Source: Campanula takesimana
Taxonomy: Eukaryota > Streptophyta > Magnoliopsida > Asterales > Campanulaceae
Direction: 5' to 3'
NCBI GenBank assembly: GCA_026119855.1
Contig: JAOWBW010000164.1
Coordinates: forward strand, 124,001 to 188,000
Length of the DNA: 64,000 nucleotides
Within the stretch, counting starts at the first letter, position 1. Each line of letters opens with the position of its first letter. The translations under genes and the position numbers were made by a program. Shown piece by piece: positions 20,539 to 30,682 of this stretch. The notes beneath the pieces are model-generated. The model saw only the letters and a program-made list of their open reading frames with translations. It did no database searches and was not told the DNA's origin.

Positions 20539-20955
20539 CTATCCTTTACCCATTGAATTAGAATGTTTTTCCTTGGGAATTTCAAAAGTTTGCTGATTTG
20601 TAAATTCACTATCTCTTTCAGCACAGACATCACATTTAAAGTTGTCACTAGTTGATGAGAATCCCAAGCCACTTTTATCACCACTGACTTTTTGGGACTC
20701 AAATATATTCTCCATAGTGACACGAGAATTGGACCACTCATTTGTAATCTTTTTAAGATCAGTAATTTGAGCAACCAATTCATCGCTTTGAACTTTAAGA
20801 AGTGATTTATGTTCTGTTAGAAAAGTGTTTTCAACAGTAAGAGGAGTCATGCTCTTTATCTGCTCCTTAAGGAGGGTGAGTTCAGATTTTAATAGAGATT
20901 TCTCGGTCTTAAGCTGTGAAATTTCATCACATGATAGTGCTAAAGCTTCCTTCAT
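20539..20955 (-). pseudogene. Copia A Gag-Pol coiled-coil region
   Basis: About 139 residues, first half heptad-like (MKEALALSCDEISQLKTEKS, then LLKSELTLLKEQIKSM), typical of the coiled coil located between gag and protease in SIRE/Maximus elements. The second half includes CDVCAERDSEF. No catalytic motif. Stops separate it from the adjacent parts of the same polyprotein. Confidence 0.65.
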
Positions 20956-21131
20956 ATCACTAAAACGACTGATTACCTTTTCAGCCTCTTTGAATAACTT
21001 TTCTTGCTTTACAATGTCCTCATCATGATTGATTGTAGGAATAGGTGCAACTTGAGGTCTAACATATTCACTCTTTCTGAGTTTGCTTCTAGCACTCAGA
21101 TCACATCTAAAAATAACAATCCACCATCGCT

Positions 21132-21956
21132 TTAAGCCTGAGTGACAAATCCCTGTTCAACGAGCTCGCTGATGGTTGGTCCTTTCTTCCTTTTCACTTC
21201 TTGAAAACCTGCAGATTTCTTGATAGGTTTATTCAAGACATTCATATCAGGAACATCTTTGGAGTAGTCATCATCAGAATCATAAGTATCAACTTCATCA
21301 TCATTTGCCACCAAACAAACGAGTCCATCATCGGAATCTTTATCGCTCTCATCTGAGTCTGTTTCAATCCAAGTGTTCTGCTCATTTGCTGGTGATTCTT
21401 CTTCAGCAACCATTCCCTTGTGACGAGTGAATTTGGGAGTAAACTTGGGAGTATGGCTGCTCTTCTTCTGCATGTATTCAAATTTTGGAATTGGGCAGCT
21501 TGAAGCAAAGTGTACTGGTTTCCTGAAATTAAAACAAACAAGGTCTTCTTTTCTTTTAGAATCACTACTCCTCGTGAACTTTGGAGGAGCTCTGCTGGTA
21601 GATCCTTGAAATTTGCTGGTTGAGCCGGGTCTTGAGAATTTTCTGAACTTTTGAAATTTTTTCACAAATAAAGCGAAGTCTTCATCATCCATGTCTAATA
21701 GCTCAGAGGTAGAAATTTTGGGATCAAAACTTTTCTCTTCTTGAACCGGCGCAGGCGCAGGCGCAGGCGCATGCGCTTCTTCTCTATGCGCCACCGTTGC
21801 TATGGATTTTGACTTTCCTTCAGTTTCACTAATTCGTTGGAGTTTGAGCTCATAAACTTTAAGATTTGCATAAAGGTTCCTTAAAGTCCATACATCTAAA
21901 GTTCCAGCGTTTTTAAGGGCGCTAGATTTGTGTAGGTATCTTGATCCAAAAGCAGC
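21132..21956 (-). pseudogene. Copia A Gag, C-terminal part
   Basis: Begins at the edge of the solo Tekay LTR and continues Gag homology: LDVWTLRNLYANLKVYEL, an APAPAPAP repeat, and KISTSELLDMDDEDFALFVK. The first zinc knuckle is degenerate: CFNFRKPVHFASSCP has Phe at the second Cys position and Val in place of the usual Gly. A basic and then a strongly acidic stretch (ETDSDESDKDSDD) follow. The N-terminal part of the same Gag lies at 33479-32952, about 11 kb away, on the other side of the nested elements. Confidence 0.83.
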
Positions 21957-22422
21957 AAGGATGTCACGACCAGAAAACCCGCCTCTAAATTCTAGTATTA
22001 AATAATTATTTATTTATTCATTTGATTATTTATTTATGTGAGCATTTTGTGTTTCATGATATTTAATTATGTCTAGCATTATTTGGGTAATATTGGGTTA
22101 AGTGTGAAATAGGGGAATGAAATGAATAGAGGGTTATCTGGGGTTTAATTGCGTTAGTTCGAAGCGAAGGGGCTTAAGTGTAACATTTTTTTTTAAAAAC
22201 ATCCTCTTCTTCTTCCTCCCTTCTCCCTCATTTCCTCATTCCCAGTTCTCTCTCTCTCTCTTTCCAAGAAAAGGTAAAAATCCCCCTCTCCCTTCTCTCT
22301 TCATTTCCCTCCTCTTCCTCTCATCTTTTCTTATTACTCATTTTATGAAATGTGTTTAGATCGTCGATAGGATCGCGTAGAACAAAAAATATTTGAATTC
22401 CGTCATCTTTGAGAAATTTCAA

Positions 22423-23683
22423 GTAAGTTGCTTTTCCCCCATTTTTATGCTAAAGTGTTCATTTCATGTTTATATAATGCTTTAGTTGATACATTTGATG
22501 TTTGATTGAGTTTGGAATTTATTTGGGATTTATTTGTGTTTTGGTTAAAAATGGTGTTTTTGGGAATGTGGAGATTAAATCTTGGTTTAAGTTGTTGGAT
22601 GATATTGTTTGTGTCTCCCATAAGCTTAGTTGTGGTTTTGGTTCATCATGGAACTTGTTAAAAGAGTTGATTTTGAGCATTTTTGTGAATGTGTGGAGTT
22701 TTGGTCGAAATGTTGAAAACCCAGCTGATTTCTGCCCAGCCCGTCGACCGGGCGCCCGCCCAGGTGGAGCTAGGCGCCCGCCCGCCTAGCCTTTTTCCTT
22801 GGGCCAACCTTCTGGCGAAATGAGCGCCCGCCCGCCCCTAGCGCGCGCCCGCCCGCTCCCTTTTCCTGGCACTCATTGTTTAGTTGATTTTGGTTTAGGT
22901 TATAACTTTAACCCTAGTTTTGGGCTTTGTCCTCTTAGACTTAAATGGCCATTTTGGAATACTCTAATAATGAAAATGGTTCCTTTGTGAATATATGTTT
23001 TATGGGATTTGATTAATCTTTGTTTCGGAATGTTGAAGCACCTTTATGATGTGTGTTTGATTTATTCATCTTTTTGGTGATTAATTGGAAGGATTCCCTA
23101 CTTTGGAATCAATGGTTGTTTATTGTGCTAGTATTTTATTACTTAGCCTTTATTTGGAAGTCCAGCTGGTATTTGTGGTTGTGTCGGGCGATGGGAAAGA
23201 TTATAATGGCACGAGCCAAGTCCATTATAATGTTGACCATTGTTTTGCCCATATTTTCCTCTTCCAGATTGGCCTTGGAATGAGATGAGCTAGCTTCCAT
23301 TGTGAAGTAGTCTAGCTAACTTTTTGGAGTATGACTTTGTGGCATATCTCCCGTCCTTTGTGACATGTTACTTGGTTATTGTTCTGGTACCGGGGTTTTC
23401 TCTTCGGCTTTCATGCTACTATGAAGATGTTGATTGGTTGATTATTGAAGCTGCGCAGCGATCCTTTATTTGGTTCTTTCAGTTGGAAAACCTTGGCTAA
23501 TATCCTTTGTTACTTGTTTATTTCCGCTGCTATCTGTTAGTTGATAAATGCTATGTGCTAAGTGATATTTATTACTGTTTATTGCTTATCGCATCTTAGC
23601 ATGTCATGTAGTTGCATTAGTAAATTATTGAGATTTATCTCACCCCCTTTTCTTTTGTCTTTGTTTTTCCTTACCCCCCCCAG
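22423..23683 (+). promoter_or_regulatory. Conserved intron-like segment in Tekay LTR (donor and acceptor)
   Basis: Donor CAA/GTAAGTTG at 22423 and acceptor TTTTTCCTTACCCCCCCCAG/GTG at 23683 bound 1261 bp. The same donor and a polypyrimidine-CAG acceptor occur in Tekay A (25576 and 24237, minus) and Tekay B (56663 and 55412, minus). A CT-rich leader-like tract lies upstream of the donor. Splicing is inferred, not shown. Confidence 0.5.
22751..22853. repeat. GC-rich motif island in Tekay C
   Basis: GGCGCCCGCC at 22751 and 22773, and (A/C)GCGCCCGCC-type copies at 22823 and 22844. The pairs have 22- and 21-bp pitch, and the two pairs are 72 bp apart. Confidence 0.85.
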
Positions 23684-23889
23684 GTGGGAAGGATTAGACT
23701 CGCTGATCACGAGACAGGACGTCGAGTGTGGATATAGATTTTTGGGGAAGGTTGTTATTCGGTTTGCATTATTTAAATGTATAACCTTGGGATAGTGTCA
23801 CCAAACAATGACGTCATTAAGAATTGTATATTTTATATTTTGGGGTATAAGCTTGTGGAGCTTATGTTGTGGTAACTTGTTATTATTAA

Positions 23890-26057
23890 TGTCGCGACCC
23901 CGGACCCCGCGGGCCTGAGACCGCGAGCTGGACGTCGACTCTAAAACCAAAACGGTGAAATACCGAAGTTAAAAATTCCGTTTAATACCAAAAAGGTGAT
24001 GATCCAAAGGTTTTAAAAATCATTTTGAACAACAAGGTAAAACTAGTACAAACTCCATAAGTTCATATACCAAAGTTACAAAATACACGAATCCTAATGA
24101 CGTCAATGTTTGGTACAAATATCCCAAAAGGTTACACATTTATATAATGTAAACCAACCTATACAACTTTCCCCAAAAGAACGGATCCACACTCGACGTC
24201 CTCGCTCTCGTGATCAGCGAGACTAATCCTTAGCACCTGGGGGGGGGGGTTAAGGAAAAACAAAGATAAAAGAAAAGGGGGTGAGATAAATCTCAATAAG
24301 TTACTAATGCAACTACATGACATGCTATGATGCAATATACTATAAGCAATAATAAATATCACATAGCACATAGCATTTATCACATAACAGATAGCAGCGG
24401 AAATAAACACATAACAAAGGATATAGCCAAGGTTTTCCAAACCGGAACATCCAAATAAAGGATCGCTGCGCAGCTTCATAATCAACCAATCATCATCTTC
24501 ATAATAGCATGAAAGCCGAAGAGAAAACCCCTGGTACCGGAACCAATAACATAAAAGTGTCACAAGGGACAAGGACCATGACACAAAGTCATGCCCGTTA
24601 GCCAGATACATTCACAAAGGAACGCTGACTTATCCTTTCCAAGGCCAATCTGGAGAAGGGGTAAATAAGGGGGCAAAACAATGGTCAACATTATAATGGA
24701 CTTGGCTTTGCCATTATAATCCTTCCCATCGCCCAAACACACACAAAATACCAGCTGGACTTTCAAATAAATGCTAAGTAATAATATTTTAGCATGAATA
24801 AACAACTTAAGGTTCCAAAGTAGGGAACCAATCCAAATAAATCACCACAAGGGTAAACCAATATAAACCGCACATCAAAGATGAACCACGTTCTCAAAAT
24901 GATACTTAAATAAATCCCATATCACAATCGATCACAAGGGGATCATTCTCGAACAATAAAGTGTTCCACAACATTAACTTAAGTCAACTAGGGTGATACT
25001 TCGAGCCTAGATCGGGCTTGGACCTTAAAACAATTCAATAACAAAGAGGCTCAGAACAGCTGGTATGGGCGGTCGCCCATTGCCAGTCTGGGCGGTCGCC
25101 CAAAACCCAACCCCAAGCCCAAAACCCACTGACTTCCTGGGCGGTCGCCCAACCCAATAGTGGGCGGTCGCCTACTCACTTTGGTCAAATCCTCCGGATC
25201 AACTGATCTCATGGGCGGTCGCCCAAACCCATCATGGGCGGTCGCCCACGCACCCAGGTCGCCGGAAAACGGCCAAAACCAACTGGGTTTCTCCCAAATT
25301 TTCCACCCAAACAACATAACTCAAACCAAATGCTTTCAATAGGTATACTAAGGTACCCAAACAACATCTAACACAAAAGGGGACCTTAAGAACACCATAA
25401 ATGACCCCAAACCAAGGATCAAACTCAACATCAACATCAATCACCATTTTTAGACAAAAACCCAAATGAACCCCAAACAACATCTAAACTCATCCAAACT
25501 TCAACTATAACAACAATGGCATTATATGAACATAATATGAGCATTTTGGCATAAAAATGGGGGAAAAGTAACTTACTTGCAAATTCTCAAAGTTGACGGA
25601 ATTTGAATATTTTTGATTCTACGCGATCCTATCGACGATCTAAACAATGTTCAAGTTTTAAGAAATGAGAGAAGATGAGAGGAAGAAGGAGTAAATGAGG
25701 AGAGAAGGAGAGAAAGAAAAATGCTTACCCTTGGAGAGAGAGAGAGAGATGATTGAGCTGGGAGAGAGAATGGGAGTAGGGTGAGGGAGATGGAGTGTAA
25801 GAGGGAGAGGGTAGGAGTAGGGAGGGAGTAATTTGAAATGATACACCTAGCCCCCTTCCTTACTAACTAGCTCAACTAAGATACTCCCACTAATTTATTA
25901 AGACCCAAATAAAATGCTAGGCATAAATTATTATAACACATAAAATGCACCTCTAATTATTTAAATAAATAATAATTTAAATAAATAAACAAGCAAATAA
26001 ATAAATAATAATTATTTAATTACTAATAAAATAGAGCCTAGATTTCGGGTCGTGACA
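23890..26057 (-). repeat. 3' LTR of Tekay A
   Basis: 2168 bp. It contains six TGGGCGGTCGCCCA palindromes, whereas the 5' LTR has five, and an 11-G run (24239-24249) that on the sense strand is the pyrimidine tract of the acceptor-like site. The terminus beyond the GC-rich CCGCGGGCC end is shared with Tekay B and C. Confidence 0.95.
25066..25248. repeat. TGGGCGGTCGCCCA palindrome island (3' LTR of Tekay A)
   Basis: Copies start at 25066, 25089, 25138, 25161 (last bases CCTA), 25212 and 25235. The 6-bp arms TGGGCG/CGCCCA flank GT. Steps are 23, 49, 23, 51 and 23: three pairs of 23-bp pitch, 72-74 bp apart. Confidence 0.95.
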
Positions 26058-26070
26058 TTCACTCCCCCTT
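26058..26070 (-). promoter_or_regulatory. Polypurine tract of Tekay A
   Basis: AAGGGGGAGTGAA on the minus strand abuts the TGTCAC start of the 3' LTR. The same tract is at 57149-57137 in Tekay B. Confidence 0.9.
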
Positions 26071-26109
26071 AAAGAAAATTCGACCCGAATTTTAACGAGA
26101 CTCACCTTA

Positions 26110-26240
26110 AACAAAAAGCCACGGAAATTTTCTCTCGATCTCATCTCGGAGCTCCCAAGTCGACTCCTCGATGTTATGATTCCTCCAAAGAACTCGAACC
26201 AGCGCGATGCTCTTGCTCCTCAACTCATGGACTTTGGAAT
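26110..26240 (-). pseudogene. Tekay A chromodomain (out of frame)
   Basis: The frame after the stop at 26241 encodes a short chromodomain corresponding to VLWRNHNIEESTWELRDEIE and PWLF in Tekay B. Chromodomains of this lineage are thought to steer integration to heterochromatin marks. A 1-base loss near 26243 separates it from integrase. Confidence 0.7.
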
Positions 26241-27245
26241 CTAAATCCGAACCGGTCGTTCCTCGTAAGTCATATCGGGCTCAATATCCTCCGGAATCCT
26301 CGGTAACACGTGAGACGGATCATGAACATACTTCCGAAGCATAGAAACGTGAAAGACGTTGTGCAACCGGTCTAAGGATGGCGGTAACGCAAGACGATAC
26401 GCTAGAAGTCCAACCTTTCCCAAAACCTCAAACGGGCCAATAAACCTCGGAGCCAACTTGCCTTTCTTCCCAAACCTACGAATACCCACCTTCGGAGATA
26501 CCTTCAAGAATACCAAATCACCGGTCTCAAAGCTAAGATCTCGCCTTCGGTTATCTGCATAGCTCTTATGTCGACTCTGGGCTGTCTTCAATCTATCCCG
26601 GATAACTTTGACTTTCTCAACCGAATCCTGAAGCAAATCAATACCCAAAACTTTCGCTTCACCGACCTCATCCCAACAAATAGGCGATCTACACTTTCTT
26701 CCATACAAAGCCTCATACGGCGCCATCTCGATACTAGCCTGATAACTGTTGTTGTAGGAAAATTCCACTAACGGTAGGTGCGAATCCCAAGAATCGGAAA
26801 AGTCTATCGCACAAGCTCGCAACATATCCTCCAAAATCTGAATAGTCCTCTCGGATTGACCGTCGGTCTGGGGATGAAAAGCTGTACTGAATCGCAAATC
26901 TGTACCCAAAGCTTCCTGAAACGCCTTCCAGAATCTAGAAGTAAACCTCGGGTCTCGATCTGACACAATGCTAACCGGAACCCCATGCAATCTCACAATC
27001 TCATCAATATAAAGGGTCGCAAGCTTCTCCATCGAATACCTGATGTCAATAGGCAAGAAATGGGCACTCTTGGTCAATCTATCCACTATCACCCAAACAC
27101 TGTCACACTTCCTACGGGTACGAGGTAGTCCCGTAACGAAATCCATAGTCACATGATCCCATTTCCACTCGGGAATCTCTAACGGCTGAAGTAATCCCGC
27201 GGGTCTCTGATGCTCGGCTTTGACCTGCTGACAAGTTAAAAACAC
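26241..27245 (-). pseudogene. Tekay A integrase core
   Basis: 334 codons. It follows the HHCC region with CQQVKAEHQRP, then DFVTGLPRTRRKCDSVWVIV (first Asp), VSDRDPRFTSRFW (second Asp) and HPQTDGQSERTIQ (Glu, 35 residues after the second Asp). All three DD35E residues are present, unlike Tekay B. A GPF/Y-type C-terminal part (APRFIGPFEVLGKVG) follows, and NVFHVSMLRKYVHDP precedes the chromodomain. The frame is broken on both sides: near 27240 (extra bases next to the Cys pair) and near 26243. Confidence 0.88.
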
Positions 27246-27961
27246 CTCGAAACATACTCGGCTATTTCCCTCTTCATATTAATCCACCAAAATTGTTGCT
27301 TCAAATCCTGATACATCTTCGTACTACCCGGATGAATAGTATACCTCGACTTGTGACCTTCATCAAGAACTCTCTGTTTAATTCCATCAACATCCGGAAC
27401 ACACAAACGACCACGGAAAGTCAATACTCCACTCGAGCTAACAGAAAAATCCTCGAAGTTCTTCTCTTTCAGTTTACCCGTTACCTTCCCTAACTCGGGA
27501 TCTTCCTTCTGAGCCTCTTTTATCCTCTGAACTAGGGTCGGAGACACCCTAATATTCGCAAAAATAGCCCCATGTCTCGATTCACGAGGAGACCAATCTC
27601 GAACATCCTCAAGCATTTTCCACTCTCGAACCATCATCGAAGCCACATAAGATTTTCTACTAATCGCATCGGCTACCACATTCGCCTTTCCCGGGTGATA
27701 AGAAATCGTACAGTCATAATCCTTCAACAATTCCATCCATCGACGTTTCCGGTTGTTCAACTCTTTCTGGGAGAAAAGGTACTTCAAACTTTTGTGATCG
27801 GTAAATATTTCAAACTTCGCCCCATAAAGGTAGTGCTTCCACTTGTGCAACGAAAAGACAATAGCCGCTAACTCCATATCATGAGTAGGGTAATTCTGTT
27901 CACTCGGGGTCAACTTCCTCGAAGCATAAGCAATCACTTTCCATTCTGCATCAAGACACAA
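27236..27961 (-). pseudogene. Tekay A RNase H and integrase zinc-binding part
   Basis: Begins after a 1-base loss near 27955 with KVIAYASRKLTPSEQNYPTH and MELAAIVFSLHKWKHYLYG, then FTDHKSLKYLF and HPGKANVVADAISRK: RNase H motifs of Ty3/gypsy. Integrase zinc-binding residues follow (HKSRYTIHPGSTKMYQDL) up to the disrupted Cys pair at about 27240. Confidence 0.85.
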
Positions 27962-28917
27962 CCCAAACCCTCTTTCGAAGCATCACTATAAATCACTAGG
28001 CCATCGCTCCCGTTAGGCAAAGTCAAGATCGGTGCGGTAGTCAACCTCTTCTTCAATTCCTCGAAACTCTTGTCACATTTCTCGGTCCACACAAACGGAA
28101 CATTCTTTCGGGTCAACTGAGTCATCGGAGTAGCAATCCTCGAAAACCCCTCGATAAACCTTCGGTAATACCCGGCTAAACCCAGAAAGCTTCTAATCTC
28201 TGTCACTGATTCGGGTCTCTTCCAATCCACTATGGCTTCAATCTTTGACGGATCCACCGAAATCCCATCTTTAGAAATCACATGACCCAGAAATGACACC
28301 TTCTCGAGCCAAAATTCGCATTTACTGAACTTCGCAAATAATTTCTCCCTCGCTAGAACGGATAAAACTGTCCTCAAATGCTGCTCGTGCTCCTCTCGGC
28401 ATTTGAATAAACAAGAATGTCGTCGATGAAAAACCACCACGAACGAATCAAGATAGGGATGGAAAATTCGGTTCATCAAATCCATAAACACGGCTGGCGC
28501 GTTAGTCAACCCAAACGGCATAACAAAAAACTCATAATGACCGTTACCGAGTGCGAAAAAGCAGTCTCGGAATATCCTCCGATCGAACCTTCAACTGATG
28601 GTACCCACTCCTCAAATCAAGCTTGGAAAACACAACGGACCCTTGAAGCTGATCAAACAAATCGTCATATGGGGTAGAGGATACTTATTCTTCACCGTAA
28701 CCTGATTCAACTTCCGGTAATCTATACACAATCTCAACTAACCATCTTTCTTCCGCACAATAAAACCGGTGCTCCCCACGGGGAAACACTAGGGCGGATA
28801 AACCCTCGATCAAGCAACTCTTGCAATTGAACCTTTAACTCCTTCAACTCTGCGGGAGCTAACCTATACGGTGCCTTCGAAATCGAGCCGTACCCGGCAA
28901 AAGATCTATACAAAACT
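27962..28917 (-). pseudogene. Tekay A reverse transcriptase
   Basis: RT homology runs through several frames. Palm motif MPFGLTNAPAVFMDLMN is at the start of the 28521-27934 frame, but the catalytic F-I-D-D is read out of frame because of one extra A in the run near 28426-28430 (FVVVFHRRHS). The frame recovers at REEHEQHLRTVLS. The thumb/connection part (FLGHVISKDGISVDPSKI; SFLGLAGYYRRF) is intact. The fingers part (28522-28917) has several indels, including loss of one base at LCIDYRKLNQ. Confidence 0.85.
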
Positions 28918-29625
28918 CTATCTCACGATCGGGAGGCTATCATACTCGGTAGAGAAAACATCGGGAAATTCCCGAACTACCCGAACGCTATCAAAGCTAG
29001 GGGATTCCTTCCTAGTATCAAGGACACTAGCCAAATACCCCTCACAACCACTATGCAATAATTTTCTCGCTTTCATGAAAGAAATTAAGTGAACCTTTCT
29101 ACTCAGAGGACAAGCCTCAAACACAAATTTAGGCACATCGGGAATAGAAAAAGTAACAGTTTTCTTACGGCAATCAACAGAAGCATGAAACTTGCTCAAC
29201 CAATCCATACCCAAAATGACATCAAAGTCTTGGATAGGAAGAACTACCAAATCCGCACAAAGGACTCGACCACAAATAACCATGTCACAAGCACGAAAGA
29301 CTCGATCAGAAATCAAGCATTCTCCTATAGGGGTCGACACCTCTAGCACGTACGGTAAAGACTCAAATGCAGCATTTAACATGGAAGCAAATTGCACAGA
29401 AATGTATGAATGAGATGATCCTGGATCTACTAACGCTCGTGCGCTCACATTAGACACAGAAACAATACCTCCAATAACGGATGGATCATCGGTAGCTTGT
29501 TGTTGATTCATGGCATAAACCTTCCCTTGAACCTTGGGCTTCCCGGCGGCATCCCTTTTCTGACCTTGATTATTACCAACTCCTGACCCGGATTCTTGAC
29601 CTCGGTACCTCGTGCATTCCCTCAC
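28918..29625 (-). pseudogene. Tekay A protease
   Basis: The frame covers the end of Gag, then the retropepsin core ALVDPGSSHSYISVQFASML with active site D-P-G, a variant shared by Tekay B. The flap/strand GMDWLSKFHASVDCR and linker SPSFDSVRVVREFPDVF lead toward RT. The protease would release Gag and Pol in the particle. The frame ends near 28918 by an indel ahead of RT. Confidence 0.82.
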
Positions 29626-30561
29626 AAAATGCCCATTTCACCACAATTGATACACTTGCCTTGCTTTTTCCAACACCTATCCTCCGAATGGCCTACCTTC
29701 TGACAAAAGGTACAAGGCTTCCTAATTTGGCTCCCTTGATTCCCGGAAGTGGTACCCGGGTTCCTTAGGTTTTGTTGCCCTCGGGACTGAGATTGTCCCC
29801 CAAAGTTACCTCGATTATCAATCCTGGTTGCGACTTGCTCTGCGCTCCTTGCTTACTCGGGTTGGCCACCTCGGTCTTCCTCTTATGTTCCCCAATATCT
29901 TGCTCTATCAAATAGGCTCGGTCCACCGCATCTGGAATGTCACTATCCGTTGGGCAATAAGTTGAGTACGGATGGAGGTCTTCAATCCCCGAATAAATCT
30001 CATAGCCTTTTGTTCCTCGGTCCTCACCAAATAGTCGCAATACCGGGCTAATTCTATGAACTTAGCCGAGTATTGTGCTATAGACAACACACCTTGCTCC
30101 AAGTTGAGTAGCTCGAATCTCTTTCGGTTTTGATCAACAACCGGAATGAAATGCTCCTTGAATTTGCGCCCGAACAACTCCCACGCATACACCGTGTGAG
30201 TATCATCCCAAGTAGCTTTGACACCTTTCCACCAATGTTCGGCGGCACCCACAAGTTTGTAAGCCGCGAACCGGACCTTGTCCTCATCCGTGCACCCAAA
30301 TACATCATAAATCTTCTCCATCGACTCAATCCACAACTCGGCTTTCCGAACATCGGGCTCCCCATTAAATTCAATCGGTTTCAACTTCAGAAATTGCTCC
30401 AACCCATAGCGGGGTGGTGCTTGTTCTACCCTCGGACCTTGATCATGTATGGCCTTCATGGCCGCCTCAAACATGCCTTGAAACATGGCACGGGCTTCTT
30501 CCCTTGTATCATTCTGATTCTGTGCCCCACTAGAACCTCCTCTATTTCTTCTTCCCGACAT
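29626..30561 (-). pseudogene. Tekay A Gag
   Basis: The ATG at 30561 gives MSGRRNRG; an earlier in-frame TTG is unlikely to be used. Capsid motifs: GLEQFLKLKPIEFNGEPD, AELWIESMEKIYDVFGCTDE, AAYKLVGAAEHWWKG and LARYCDYLVRTEEQKAMRFI. The frame is lost near 29935 by a 1-base deletion compared with Tekay B. Downstream the other frame continues through a basic linker to a first knuckle (VGHSEDRC) and a second one (CINCGEMG) that is also broken by an indel. Confidence 0.87.
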
Positions 30562-30668
30562 TGAGAACAATTACCTGCATAAAACATCAACCGTTAATCA
30601 CTCCGCACACTACTACCCGCCTAGGTCATACTAATCCACCTAGACTTATACTTAGAGCTAATGCCATA

Positions 30669-30680
30669 GCTCTGATACCA
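30669..30680 (-). promoter_or_regulatory. PBS of Tekay A (initiator-Met tRNA)
   Basis: TGGTATCAGAGC on the minus strand, two bases after the 5' LTR end, complementary to the 3' end of plant initiator-Met tRNA. The same site is at 61766-61755 in Tekay B. Confidence 0.93.
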
Positions 30681-30682
30681 AC

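Larger units (their letters stand above)
21962..23889 (+). mobile_element. Tekay C: solo Tekay-type LTR, left part
   Basis: Starts TGTCACGACC and is interrupted at 23889 by Tekay A. It resumes at 32806 and ends GTCGCGACA at 32937. Target duplication AAGGA at 21957-21961 and 32938-32942. Only one LTR is present between these duplications, so the element was reduced to a solo LTR by LTR-LTR recombination. Plus orientation, opposite to Tekay A and B. It holds a GC island at 22751-22853 and an intron-like segment 22423-23683. Confidence 0.93.

Noticed and set aside
26359..27871. Plus-strand frames of 60-99 codons opposite Tekay A pol
   Set aside because: Shadow frames of integrase and RNase H on the minus strand; the same shadows appear in Tekay B.
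30669..30680. tRNA-like sequence (initiator-Met 3' end)
   Set aside because: Only a 12-base primer binding site; no cloverleaf follows. The same applies to 33541, 47070 and 61755.
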